From CBDEFX01 sp965237635 (GTDB lineage: Bacteria > Chloroflexota > Dehalococcoidia > Lucifugimonadales > CAUZJF01), in the NCBI GenBank assembly GCA_965237635.1, contig CBDEFX010000002.1, positions 1,302,001 through 1,366,000 of the forward strand: a stretch of 64,000 nt of DNA, written 5' to 3'. Under the pieces are notes generated by a model, which made no database searches, had not been told where the DNA came from, and saw only the letters and a program-made list of their open reading frames with translations. A program made the position numbers and the translations under genes. Below are positions 1 to 8,070 of this stretch, one piece after another (within the stretch, counting starts at the first letter, position 1; each line of letters starts with the position of its first letter).

Positions 1-725
1 TTCTGGACCATGTCGCGGATCACCCCGGACTTATCGTAGTAGCCCCCGCGGTCAGCGACCGTCTCTTTCTCCGAGACGGTAATCTGGATATTGTCCACGT
101 AGTTGCGGTTCCAGAGAGGCTCGAAGATCGCGTTGGCGAACCGAAATACCAACAGGTTCTGTACCGTCTCCTTTCCCAGATAGTGGTCAATGCGGAAGAC
201 CTGCCGCTCGTCGAAAACCTGATGGACAGTGTGGTTTAGGTCCAGAGCAGAGCTTAAGTCCGTCCCAAAGGGCTTCTCGATTACGACGCGACGCCAGCCG
301 TTCTCCTCCTGCGCTATGCCGGACGCCCCCAGGTTCAATGTGGTGGCCGCGTATAGGTGCGGGGCGATTGAAAGATAGATCAGGACGTTCGCCGGTCGTG
401 CGTCGCCATCGAGCTCTTTGAGTCTTTCGCCGAGCCGGCGGAAGTCGTCCGCGTCGCTTAGGTCACCAGGAACGTAGAAGATGGTCTTTGCAAAGGTATC
501 CCAGTCGTCCCTGCGACCCGCCAGATTGCCGAACTCTTGGACGCCCTTCCACATAAGGTCGCGGAACTGGTCGTCCGAGTACTGGGTGCGCGAAAAGCCG
601 ACTATACGCAACGCCGGCGGCAATCGGTCCTTGCAGCCCAACTCAAACAGCGCCGGCAAGAGCTTCCTGCGGGTCAGGTCCCCGCTCGCCCCGACTATAA
701 CAACGGTTGTACTTCCGTCGGTCAT
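1..725 (-). CDS. zwf: Glucose-6-phosphate dehydrogenase, 5' part only
   Basis: The enzyme oxidises glucose 6-phosphate to 6-phosphogluconolactone with NAD(P)+, opening the oxidative pentose phosphate pathway in the cytoplasm. The gene leaves the window at its left edge, so about 241 N-terminal residues are visible, roughly half of the usual 480-510. They show the Rossmann motif GASGDLTRRKLLPAL (from about residue 12), IEKPFG, and the substrate-binding signature RIDHYLGKETVQN with its catalytic His. ATG at 725 is chosen because the next ATG upstream lies in a frame that stops before the conserved region. The family is clear from the motifs; the C-terminal half cannot be judged. Confidence 0.95.
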   Translation of the reverse strand, partial: MTDGSTTVVIVGASGDLTRRKLLPALFELGCKDRLPPALRIVGFSRTQYSDDQFRDLMWKGVQEFGNLAGRRDDWDTFAKTIFYVPGDLSDADDFRRLGERLKELDGDARPANVLIYLSIAPHLYAATTLNLGASGIAQEENGWRRVVIEKPFGTDLSSALDLNHTVHQVFDERQVFRIDHYLGKETVQNLLVFRFANAIFEPLWNRNYVDNIQITVSEKETVADRGGYYDKSGVIRDMVQ

Positions 726-852
726 CCGAACCCTTACCGACCAGGCTCCTTCGACGTGCCCGATAATAGCATGGTACAGTTCCTGCTGTCGTCTATCCCT
801 TGCAACGCTGCTAGGTGTACCGAGTCCGATACCGAAGCCCGCTGAGGTGGCG

Positions 853-903
853 CCCCTCGATACGTCCCGATGCCGCATCGGGACTACTCGGGGTGAACGG
901 AGT
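853..903 (-). repeat. Dispersed repeat, family A, copy 1 (palindromic core)
   Basis: The core reads GTCCCGATGCCGCATCGGGAC, given here as the perfect palindrome arm GTCCCGATGC and its complement, flanked by ATAC and TACTCGGGGTGAACGG. The same core and flanks occur in opposite orientation at 43131-43180 and, with a changed but still palindromic core, at 61460-61507. The conserved flanks show that this is a dispersed element and not a chance hairpin. Confidence 0.75.
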
Positions 904-979
904 CAAAGCGTGCTGCGGGGCCGACAACCCGGTGTGCGAGACCCGCCACTTCTAGCCGGATGCGAACGGGTCGTCTTCC

Positions 980-1009
980 TTGACAAGGCCAATTTGCTGT
1001 TGCTACCAT
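980..1009 (+). promoter_or_regulatory. Sigma-70-like promoter of thrC
   Basis: TTGACA (980-985) and TACCAT (1004-1009) are separated by 18 bases. The predicted transcript would start near 1016 and give a leader of about 75 bases before the TTG start of thrC. Seen by eye only. Confidence 0.5.
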
Positions 1010-1090
1010 TCCTATGCGAACCATCGTTCTTAACCTGGTAGCTCCACTACGGACCCAAGCCTCCCGTCTTCTTTATGGAGGGCCCCTTAA

Positions 1091-2317
1091 TTGTCCCATG
1101 TGAAGAGCTTGCGTTGTCGAGAGTGTGACAACGAGTATCCCATAGAGCCGTTGAACGTTTGCGAATTCTGCTTCGGGCCCCTGGAGGTCAGCTACGACTA
1201 CGAATCAATATCCAGGAGCGTCAGCAGGAAGAGCATCGAAGATGGCCCGCTCACTATGTGGCGGTACCACGACTTCTTGCCAGTAGAGGCAGAGGATGCC
1301 GTGGACCTGGGGACCGGATTCACGCCATTGCTCAGAGCGAGGAACCTGGGCCGGTTGCTTGGTCTTGACCAGCTCTACATCAAGAACGATAGTGTGAATC
1401 CGACCTTCTCGTTCAAAGACCGGCCAGTCTCGGTCACCACCACCAAGGCGCTGGAGTTCGAGTTCGACGTGCTCGCATGCCCGTCGACAGGCAACTTGAT
1501 GGGGGCGGTGGCCGCGCACGGTGCCAAGGCGGGTATGAAGACGATGATCTTTTTCCCTGCAGACCTCGAGAAGGGAAAGATCATTGGGGCCGCGATATAC
1601 GGCCCGACGCTCATAGCGGTCGATGGGACGTACGACCAGGTCAATCGCCTCTGCAGCGAGCTAGCAGACAACAATCGCTGGGCCTTCGTGAACATCAACA
1701 TGAGGCCTTTCTACGCCGAGGGCAGCAAGACACTCGGCTACGAGGTGGCCGAACAGCTCGGGTGGCGAGCTCCGGCCCACTGCGTTGTACCAGCGGCATC
1801 GGGCGAGCTTCACACTAAGATATGGAAGGGGCTCGAGGAGCTGCAGGACGTTGGGCTCATCGACAAGGCCAAGACCAAAATGCACCTGGCTCAGGCCGAG
1901 GGCTGCTCGCCAATTGTAGAGGCCTTCGACCTCGGTACCACTCAGGTGAAGCCTGTCAAGCCAGATACCATAGCCAAGTCGCTCGCTATCGGCAACCCGG
2001 CGGCCGGGGCATATGCGCTCCAGGCTCTCGCGGAGACGGATGGCACGGCCGTCGCAACGCCTGAGGAAGATGTAGTCGACGGCATCAAGCTGCTTGCTGA
2101 GACCGAGGGCATCTTCACTGAGACGGCGGGTGGGGTGGTCATCTCCGGCCTCAAGAGGCTTGTCGAGATGGGAAAGATCAAGCAGGACGAGCTCACGGTG
2201 GCCTTCATTACGGGCAACGGCCTCAAGACGCAAGAGGCCGTGGAAGGCCTGGTAGATCAAGTAAGCACGGCGCCAACCTACGAGGCGTTTCAGAACGCCA
2301 TAGCAGGCCGGGTGTAG
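1091..2317 (+). CDS. thrC: Threonine synthase (or threonine-synthase-like PLP enzyme)
   Basis: Threonine synthase converts O-phosphohomoserine to threonine with pyridoxal phosphate. The 408-residue protein begins with a zinc ribbon (C9-x2-C12 ... C24-x2-C27) as in many Chloroflexota and archaeal ThrC proteins, then a fold-type II PLP domain with the cofactor lysine in SFKDRP (K109) and the Ser/Gly-rich PSTGNLMGAVAAHG loop. The start is TTG at 1091, supported by GGAGGG at 1077-1082. The next two genes encode a NIL domain protein and a sulfur-carrier-like protein, apparently in one operon. This neighbourhood leaves open that the enzyme uses a sulfur donor on the same phosphohomoserine substrate; the sequence alone supports threonine synthase. 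Confidence 0.9.
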   Translation: MSHVKSLRCRECDNEYPIEPLNVCEFCFGPLEVSYDYESISRSVSRKSIEDGPLTMWRYHDFLPVEAEDAVDLGTGFTPLLRARNLGRLLGLDQLYIKNDSVNPTFSFKDRPVSVTTTKALEFEFDVLACPSTGNLMGAVAAHGAKAGMKTMIFFPADLEKGKIIGAAIYGPTLIAVDGTYDQVNRLCSELADNNRWAFVNINMRPFYAEGSKTLGYEVAEQLGWRAPAHCVVPAASGELHTKIWKGLEELQDVGLIDKAKTKMHLAQAEGCSPIVEAFDLGTTQVKPVKPDTIAKSLAIGNPAAGAYALQALAETDGTAVATPEEDVVDGIKLLAETEGIFTETAGGVVISGLKRLVEMGKIKQDELTVAFITGNGLKTQEAVEGLVDQVSTAPTYEAFQNAIAGRV

Positions 2318-2341
2318 TTCTTTCGGAGGTCAGGTGCGAGA

Positions 2342-2587
2342 ATGATGGTCAGAAAGCCAGTCAAGTTCACTTTCCGTCAGGAGCTTATCAAGGAGCCGGT
2401 GATCTACGAGTTGGGGAAGAAATTCCAGATCGTGACCAACGTTCGTCGGGCTGACGTCCGGTCTGACATGGGCTGGGTGGTGCTGGAGCTCGAAGGCGAG
2501 GAGGACGAGATAACTAAAGGTCTTGACTGGGTGGTCTCCACCGGTGTTAGAGTAGACCCGGTGAGCGGCGACGTGGTAGAGGGGTAG
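2342..2587 (+). CDS. NIL domain protein
   Basis: This 81-residue protein is essentially one NIL domain, the small ferredoxin-like fold found at the C-terminus of methionine importer ATPases (MetN) and in archaeal and bacterial homocysteine-forming proteins. Visible features are the opening KFTF, the central FQIVTNVRRADV and the GWVVLELEG strand. It has no cysteine cluster, so no ferredoxin half. GGAGGT lies at 2325-2330; ATG at 2342 and ATG at 2345 are both possible. It sits 24 bases after thrC and 50 before the sulfur-carrier gene. A role in binding methionine or a sulfur amino acid, or as a partner in sulfur transfer, is inference from the family and context. Confidence 0.8.
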   Translation: MMVRKPVKFTFRQELIKEPVIYELGKKFQIVTNVRRADVRSDMGWVVLELEGEEDEITKGLDWVVSTGVRVDPVSGDVVEG

Positions 2588-2637
2588 CATCCGTTGACCA
2601 CCACAGGGCGTCATGCATCTAGGGAGGACGATCAACT

Positions 2638-2913
2638 ATGAGTGTGATGGTGAGGGTACCGGCGCCTCTCCGCCGTCTGACCAATGGCCAGGACAAGGTT
2701 TCAGCCGATGGTGATAGCGTTAACGAGGTGGTTTCTCACCTTGAGGACCAGTACCCGGGGATCAAGGCGCGGATATGCGACGAGCAGGGCGAGCTGAGAA
2801 ACTTCGTAAACTTATATGTCAACGGGGAAGACGTCCGGTTTCTTGACGGGCTGAGCACCTCGACGGCGTCCGGAGACGAGATCAGCGTCGTTCCCGCGGT
2901 CGCCGGTGGCTAA
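2638..2913 (+). CDS. MoaD/ThiS-family sulfur carrier protein
   Basis: The 91-residue product has the beta-grasp (ubiquitin-like) pattern of MoaD, ThiS and CysO, including FVNLYVNGEDVRFL and the essential C-terminal Gly-Gly (VVPAVAGG) that is adenylated and thiocarboxylated to carry sulfur. GGAGG occurs about 11 bases before ATG 2638. It is the third gene after a threonine-synthase-like gene and a NIL gene, not part of a moa or thi cluster, so a sulfur donor role in amino-acid synthesis, like CysO or HcyS, is a reasonable inference. A role in molybdopterin synthesis cannot be excluded, since a mogA-like gene lies 5 kb away. Confidence 0.85.
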   Translation: MSVMVRVPAPLRRLTNGQDKVSADGDSVNEVVSHLEDQYPGIKARICDEQGELRNFVNLYVNGEDVRFLDGLSTSTASGDEISVVPAVAGG

Positions 2914-2970
2914 GTCCCAGACCTAGGCTATCGCCCGAACCTGCGATTCCTGTTGGCCGTTCCCACGAGG

Positions 2971-3045
2971 TTATTTTCCGAGGAGTCCCGATTCGGCCCC
3001 GATGCCTTGTCGGGGGACGACGAGGAATCTGGGGTGGGGTCTCCC
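2971..3045 (-). repeat. Dispersed repeat, family B, copy 1
   Basis: Read on the minus strand this copy contains CCCCACCCCAGATTCCTC, then a Cys/Gly-coding-like hairpin core (CCCCGA...TCGGGG) and CTCGGAAAAT. The same order of elements is found at 17586-17638 and 23275-23316. It fills most of the short gap between the sulfur-carrier gene and the convergent methyltransferase gene. Confidence 0.6.
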
Positions 3046-3056
3046 TTCCTAAGCCT

Positions 3057-3671
3057 CTAAGTCCTGGCCACGCCCACGATATTGGGCAGCGTGACCGGAA
3101 GCCCCACGGACAGATCGAACGCCGTAATGTCGACCGCGCCGAACCCGCTCTGTCGGACAACCGCCTCGATATCACGGTTCAGGTTGCAGCCGGTCGTCAC
3201 GAACCGCCACATCGGGTTGAGCCTGTCCTCCCATTTGCGCCTCGTGAGGCTGTCAGAGCGAACGTGTTCGTAGAATAGGAACACCCCACCCGGCCTCAGA
3301 ACCCGTCGAGCTTCTTGAACAACTTTGGACAGATCGTCCACAGTGCAAAGGACCAACGTCGTTACTACGCTGTCGAAGCTCTCGTCCGCGAAAGACATTT
3401 TTTCACCTCTCTCGCGAACCATCGTAACCTGTCGTCCGAGCCTCGCGGCTCGTCGGCGAAAACGCTTTGCCATGTGGGGATTCGGTTCCAGCACTGTCAG
3501 CCGCACGTCTGGCCGGTAGAAGGGCAGGTTGGCACCCGTGCCTCCGCCTATCTCAAGCACCTCACCCTGGGCCTGACCCGCCGTCTGTTGGCGGTACTCC
3601 TTCAGCCGACCTTCGACCCCCATGTTCAGCAGGTCGTAAGCGGATGCGAACAGCCGCTCACTAAGGCTCAT
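3057..3671 (-). CDS. Class I SAM-dependent methyltransferase
   Basis: The 204-residue protein carries the SAM-binding glycine motif EIGGGTGANLPFY (from about residue 40), an acidic post-II residue in TVLEPNPHMAKRF, and the post-I block FADESFDSVVTTLVLCTV followed by VLRPGGVFLFYEHVR. This pattern matches the UbiE/METTL7-like group that methylates lipids, quinones or thiols. The substrate cannot be told. It is transcribed toward the sulfur-carrier gene. ATG 3671 gives the standard family N-terminus. No membrane segment is evident. Confidence 0.85.
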   Translation of the reverse strand: MSLSERLFASAYDLLNMGVEGRLKEYRQQTAGQAQGEVLEIGGGTGANLPFYRPDVRLTVLEPNPHMAKRFRRRAARLGRQVTMVRERGEKMSFADESFDSVVTTLVLCTVDDLSKVVQEARRVLRPGGVFLFYEHVRSDSLTRRKWEDRLNPMWRFVTTGCNLNRDIEAVVRQSGFGAVDITAFDLSVGLPVTLPNIVGVART

Positions 3672-3740
3672 ACACGACTCCTGAGGCGCTAGCTGTATCA
3701 GTCTGGGTATTCTCGGCCATGCCCTTTCGGCACCCGGACT

Positions 3741-3766
3741 GGGCGGGTTTGAAACCCGCCCCTACG
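3741..3766. repeat. REP palindrome (GGCGGGTTTG type)
   Basis: A 21-base inverted repeat with arms GGGCGGGTTT and AAACCCGCCC is followed by CTACG. It is one of seven copies in the window; five cluster at the RAYT transposase gene at 53.3-54.2 kb. It lies between the methyltransferase and the ftsZ terminator. Confidence 0.85.
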
Positions 3767-3861
3767 CTAACCGATGGAATTGTCCCCAATTTCAGCAGCA
3801 ATCGGCTGAGGTGTCAACGGTCTGGCCTGCGTCGATCGGGTCACGCGTTGGGGGACGTTAC

Positions 3862-3902
3862 AAAAAGAGGGCCGCCCACGCGCGGGCGGCCCTCTTTCTT
3901 TT
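3862..3902. terminator. Strong intrinsic terminator after ftsZ
   Basis: AAAAAGAGGGCCGCCC pairs with GGGCGGCCCTCTTTCTTTT around a short CACGCGC loop. On the minus strand it lies 25 bases beyond the ftsZ stop codon and ends in a T-rich run; the A/T tails on both sides make it usable in both directions. Confidence 0.9.
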
Positions 3903-3926
3903 CTGCCAGAAGCGGGAGGTGGAGTC

Positions 3927-5027
3927 TTAACCGACGGCTACCGGCTTCTGCCCGTCCTTCCTGTACTTGGAGATGCGGCGCAGGAAGGGAGGCAGGTCGA
4001 GTTCAGAGTCGCCGTTTGCATGGGTCTCCCTGAGGAGGTCCCTGAGGTCGTCTTCGTTGTCCTGGATATGTTCCGTAGTCGGGAATCCTGTGGCGATGAC
4101 GGTGAGCTTGATCTCGTTCTCCATCTTCAGGTCGGTGGCCATCCCGAAGATGATGTTGGCGTCCGGATCGACGACTCGCTGAATTACCTCGGCCGCGTCA
4201 TGGAGCTCCGTGAGCCTCAGGTCCGAGCCGCCCGTGATGTTGAACAACACTCCTCTGGCGCCTTCGATAGACACGTCCAGGAGCGGATTATTGATGGCCT
4301 GCTGCGCGGCGTCCTTGGCCCGGTTCTCGCCGACTCCCCATCCGATCGACATCCAAGCCGGCCCCGCGTCGCGCATTACCGACTGAATGTCCGCGAAGTC
4401 CAGGTTGATGTCTCCTGGTACGGTCACCAGCTCAGCTATTGACTGCACGCCGAGGCGCAGAACGTCATCGGCCATTTTAAAGGCGTTGTCGGTCGTAATC
4501 TCGCCATCCGCGATCACATGCAGCCGTTCGTTGGGGATGACCAGCAGCGTGTCCACCTGCTGCTTGAGGCGATTGATGCCCTCGTCAGCGGTGCGTCCGC
4601 GACGGACCCCCTCGAAAGCGAAAGGCGTCGTGACTACGCCTACCGTGAGTGCGCCGGTCTCTTTGACTATCTGCGCAAGGACCGGGGCTGCGCCGGTGCC
4701 GGTCCCCCCTCCCATGCCGGCGGCGATGAACACCATGTCTGCCTCGCGGGTGGCCTCGTGCAGGTCCTCCCGGCTCTCCTCGGCCGCGCGCATGCCAATC
4801 TCCGGGTTCCCGCCTACGCCCTTGCCTCCGGTGACCTGGTCACCAACGCAGATCCTCAGCGGCACGTCGCACAGCAGCAACGCCTGGGTGTCGGTGTTCA
4901 CCACCATATATTCGATCCCAGGGATTCTCTCCCTGAACATCCGTGAGACCGCGTTGGAGCCTCCACCGCCGACTCCCACGACTTTGATAGTTGCCGCAGA
5001 ACTGTGCTCACTGTTGTTGACGACCAT
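3927..5027 (-). CDS. ftsZ: Cell division protein FtsZ
   Basis: FtsZ is the tubulin-like GTPase that forms the cytokinetic ring under the membrane. The 366-residue protein has the GTP-binding tubulin signature GGGTGTG (residues 106-112), the VVNTD/Q loop near residue 43 and the catalytic T7 loop NLDFAD (about 208-213). The C-terminal tail is short but keeps a LPPFLRR peptide near the end, matching the segment that binds FtsA and other partners. The ATG overlaps the ftsA stop by one base (TAATG), which suggests translational coupling. A strong terminator follows. Confidence 0.98.
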   Translation of the reverse strand: MVVNNSEHSSAATIKVVGVGGGGSNAVSRMFRERIPGIEYMVVNTDTQALLLCDVPLRICVGDQVTGGKGVGGNPEIGMRAAEESREDLHEATREADMVFIAAGMGGGTGTGAAPVLAQIVKETGALTVGVVTTPFAFEGVRRGRTADEGINRLKQQVDTLLVIPNERLHVIADGEITTDNAFKMADDVLRLGVQSIAELVTVPGDINLDFADIQSVMRDAGPAWMSIGWGVGENRAKDAAQQAINNPLLDVSIEGARGVLFNITGGSDLRLTELHDAAEVIQRVVDPDANIIFGMATDLKMENEIKLTVIATGFPTTEHIQDNEDDLRDLLRETHANGDSELDLPPFLRRISKYRKDGQKPVAVG

Positions 5028-6346
5028 TAGATCCTCCCTTTCCTGGCTGCAAATGGGGCGAAAGGCTTCATGTTTCTTAGTCGTCTCGTGAAGCCGGATA
5101 CTAATCCCTCTGGCCCCGATTCCTTGGTCCCGTTGCTACTAGATTGTCGCTCTCCACTCGCGGTCATGCCTTCGGCGATGGCCCACAGAAGGATTCCCAC
5201 GCTGGTTGCATAGGCAGAATTCTTGAGTTCTTCAGGAAGGGCGCCGCGCAAGATCGGTATCCCCTGCCGAACCGGCATCGCCAGACTCCTTTGCATTAGT
5301 GCTGCAAGCCCGGGCAGGTTGGACGTCCCGCCTGTCAACACGAGGCGGTCCGCCGACAGCTTTTCTCCCTGCTCGTACAACTTGAGCTTGATTAGCCTGG
5401 TCAGCTCCAGGGCCCGTTCTCTGGTTAGCTGGCAGATCTCCTGGCGTTGCACTTTCACATCGGTGTCTCGGCCGGCCACAGGGAGTAGGATTTCCTCGGT
5501 GTCGATCGCCGGACCTTGCACCTCGGTACTTGCATATTTGAGCTTGGCGGCTTCGGCCGCCTCGTAAGAAGTGTTGAAGGTGAGCACGATGTCGTTGGTG
5601 AACTGGAACCCGCCGACTGGAATAACGCCGGTGTAGTTGATTCGTCCTTGCCTGAAGCAGACCACGTCGGTGGTGCCTCCACCGATATCGACGATCACCG
5701 CCCCACGTTCCTTCTCTTGTGGCTTCAGGACCGCCAGGCCGCTCGCGAGAGGCTCCAGAACCAGGCTGTCGACTCTCACGCCGGCGTTCTCAACGGCCTC
5801 CACTAGCCTGTTGATCAACGCTCCACGTCCGGTTACAAGGTGAGTCTCGACCTCTACGTTGTTGCTATGCATGCCGAGCGGGTTGCGTATTCCAAACCTG
5901 CCATCCAGTGAGTAGCTCATCTTGACAGCATGAATGATCTGTCGTCCTGGCTCACTCGCGACGGCGTCCAGAGTCCGAGGTGAACGGTTCAGGTCGTCGG
6001 AGGTTATGACCCCTTTCTCGCCAGCTGTGTCCAGCCTGTCCCGACGGTTCTCGAAGCTGACGTGAGACCCTGTCAGACCAACGAACCCGGACTCGATGCG
6101 GAACCCGGTAGAGCTCTCCAACTCCCGAACGCATTGGCGCACCGCCTTCTCCGTGGCGGCTATGTCCGAAACGTTACCTTTTCGCAGGCCGTCGCACGGT
6201 ACGGTGCTATGTCCGAGAATCTCGACGCCCTTCGTCCCGGCCTTGCGGCCCAGGATTCCGCACACCTTTGTGGTGCCTACGTCCAGGGCCGCTATCAACC
6301 CTGGTTCTGCCGACGTTGGGGTTGCGCCATTAGTTCGTGTCGACAT
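5027..6346 (-). CDS. ftsA: Cell division protein FtsA
   Basis: FtsA is the actin-like ATPase that tethers FtsZ to the membrane. The protein shows ALDVGTTKVCG at its N-terminus, the phosphate-binding VDIGGGTTDVV and VLTGGTSNLPG, and ends with a basic amphipathic segment (SGFTRRLRNMKPF) of the kind used as membrane anchor. ATG at 6346 is preferred (439 residues) because GGAG lies eight bases upstream. An in-frame GTG at 6379 would add 11 residues and also has an AGGAAG nearby. The gene lies 64 bases after rsmH and overlaps ftsZ, so the three form one unit. Confidence 0.97.
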   Translation of the reverse strand: MSTRTNGATPTSAEPGLIAALDVGTTKVCGILGRKAGTKGVEILGHSTVPCDGLRKGNVSDIAATEKAVRQCVRELESSTGFRIESGFVGLTGSHVSFENRRDRLDTAGEKGVITSDDLNRSPRTLDAVASEPGRQIIHAVKMSYSLDGRFGIRNPLGMHSNNVEVETHLVTGRGALINRLVEAVENAGVRVDSLVLEPLASGLAVLKPQEKERGAVIVDIGGGTTDVVCFRQGRINYTGVIPVGGFQFTNDIVLTFNTSYEAAEAAKLKYASTEVQGPAIDTEEILLPVAGRDTDVKVQRQEICQLTRERALELTRLIKLKLYEQGEKLSADRLVLTGGTSNLPGLAALMQRSLAMPVRQGIPILRGALPEELKNSAYATSVGILLWAIAEGMTASGERQSSSNGTKESGPEGLVSGFTRRLRNMKPFAPFAARKGRI

Positions 6347-6410
6347 CGCAGTTACTCCGTTACTATCCGGCAAGAACACTCCACTTCCTGATCAACTTTT
6401 TTGCCTCGGC

Positions 6411-7334
6411 TTACAGACGCTCCGCCACCCTCATACGGGCGCTCCGACTCCTTGGGTTGGCCTTGACCTCTTCAGGTGACGGCTTTATCACACGGCGCGT
6501 GATTGCCTTAATGCTGGCCTCGTGGCCACAGACGCATTCCGGGGTGCCTGGCGGGCATATGCATTCGGAGGCCTCCTGCCGAATGATGCTCTTGACGAGC
6601 CTGTCTTCCAGCGAGTGGTAGCTGATTGCCACCAGACGGCCGCCCGACCTCAGAGCCTCGATCGCCTGCTCCAGGCCGGTTCTTAGGTTGTCGAGCTCTC
6701 GGTTCACGGCGATGCGTAGCGCCTGGAACGTGCGAGTGGCAGGGTGGATTCGACCCTTTCGAGGCCGGCCAACCGCACGCGCTACAACACTCGCCAGACC
6801 GGTTGTCGTCTCTATCGGCCTGGCCCCGACGATCGCGGCTGCCACACGGCGAGCCCTTGGCTCCTCTCCGAACTGGAAAACTATGTCCGCAAGCTGACTC
6901 TGCGTGTACTTATTCACGATATGGTGTGCCGTCAGGTCCTGCCTATTGTCGAAGCGCATATCGATCCGTCCCTCTCGGGCGAAGCTGAATCCCCTCTCCG
7001 CACTTTCGAGTTGCAGGGAGGACAGGCCCAGGTCGAATAGAACCCCGTCCGTGGGCAGGAATCCGTGCTCATCGCCCACTCTTAGGAGGTCGGCAAAGTT
7101 GCCGTGGGCGAGAGCAAGCCGCTCTTCGTGTGCCTCCAACCTCTTCCCTGCAGTCGATAGGGCCTCGCTGTCCATGTCGAGCCCCAGTATCCTTGGACCG
7201 GGCTCGACCGCGCCGAGAATCCCCAGGGCGTGACCGCCCTCCCCCACAGTGCAGTCAATATACGATCCGCCGGCCTTCACTTCGAGGGCGGCCAAGACCT
7301 CGCCCGCCATAACCGGTGTATGCAATGCTCCCAT
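6411..7334 (-). CDS. rsmH: 16S rRNA m4C1402 methyltransferase RsmH
   Basis: RsmH (MraW) N4-methylates C1402 of 16S rRNA with SAM. The 307-residue protein starts with MGALHTPVMAGEVL, has the SAM motif DCTVGEGGHALGIL, the family block FDLGLSSLQLESAERGFSF and the C-terminal SYHSLEDRLVK. It also carries a Cys pair region CICPPGTPECVCG typical for many homologues. It heads the minus-strand rsmH-ftsA-ftsZ group; mraZ, ftsL, ftsI and mur genes that usually sit between rsmH and ftsA are absent. Confidence 0.97.
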   Translation of the reverse strand: MGALHTPVMAGEVLAALEVKAGGSYIDCTVGEGGHALGILGAVEPGPRILGLDMDSEALSTAGKRLEAHEERLALAHGNFADLLRVGDEHGFLPTDGVLFDLGLSSLQLESAERGFSFAREGRIDMRFDNRQDLTAHHIVNKYTQSQLADIVFQFGEEPRARRVAAAIVGARPIETTTGLASVVARAVGRPRKGRIHPATRTFQALRIAVNRELDNLRTGLEQAIEALRSGGRLVAISYHSLEDRLVKSIIRQEASECICPPGTPECVCGHEASIKAITRRVIKPSPEEVKANPRSRSARMRVAERL

Positions 7335-7548
7335 TGAGGGAATTACGAGGGTATCTCCACCGGCTGACTGCCGACGCCATTGTCTCCGTAAGTGGTAGAC
7401 TGTGCCTGGCCATCAGCACCATGCGGAAGGCGTGCCCAGTCCCCTTGTGGTCGAAGTCTCCCAGAGAGTCTGGAGGAGGCGCAAGGGTATTTCGGACTAG
7501 TTTAAGACTTTTTCAAAACGTACGTGTCATAAATCCAGGTCAGACGAC

Positions 7549-8055
7549 ATGGTCAAGGAAGAGCCCAACTTCAAGCTGGCGATCCTCACCATTAGCGACG
7601 CCGGCGCCAAGGGAGAGCGGGACGACTCCAGCGGGGACGTCATCAGTGAGATGATGGCCGAGGCGGGCTTTTCTCAGCTGTATCGAGAGATAGTTCCCGA
7701 CGAAAGAGAGCTGATTTCCGAGAAACTGGCCAAGTGGTCCGACAGTGGGGAAGTTGACTTGATTCTGACTACCGGAGGGACGGGGCTCGGCCCCCGAGAT
7801 GTCACACCAGAGGCTACCGAGGCCATCATCGACCTGCATGTACCGGGAATCGGCGAGGCGATACGCATTCAGACTCTGAAGAATACCCCCCTAGCGATGC
7901 TCAGCCGCTCCATCGCGGGGGCTAGGTCCGGATGCCTGATCATCAACCTGCCGGGCAGCCCCAAAGGGGTCCGTGAGTGCCTGGAGGTCGCGCTCCCAGC
8001 CATTCCTCACGCGCTGGAGATGCTCAAGGGATGGAGGGGCCATCCCTCTCATTGA
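7549..8055 (+). CDS. mog: Molybdopterin adenylyltransferase-like protein (MogA/MoaB)
   Basis: The enzyme adenylates molybdopterin before metal insertion during molybdenum cofactor synthesis. The 168-residue size fits the single-domain MogA/MoaB family. Diagnostic parts are LTISDAGAKGERDDSSG, the ligand loop LTTGGTGLGPRDVTPEAT, and INLPGSPKGVREC. The gene is divergent from rsmH and not clustered with other moa/moe genes. Whether it acts like MogA or MoaB cannot be separated by eye. Confidence 0.93.
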   Translation: MVKEEPNFKLAILTISDAGAKGERDDSSGDVISEMMAEAGFSQLYREIVPDERELISEKLAKWSDSGEVDLILTTGGTGLGPRDVTPEATEAIIDLHVPGIGEAIRIQTLKNTPLAMLSRSIAGARSGCLIINLPGSPKGVRECLEVALPAIPHALEMLKGWRGHPSH

Positions 8056-8070
8056 CGCGGTGGACGTCGC

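Larger units (their letters stand above)
726..1090. other. Intergenic region between zwf and thrC, without a gene
   Basis: This 365-base stretch separates the divergent zwf and thrC genes. I see no convincing coding sequence in it. It holds a family A dispersed repeat copy (853-903) and a promoter-like pair for thrC (980-1009). Confidence 0.6.
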
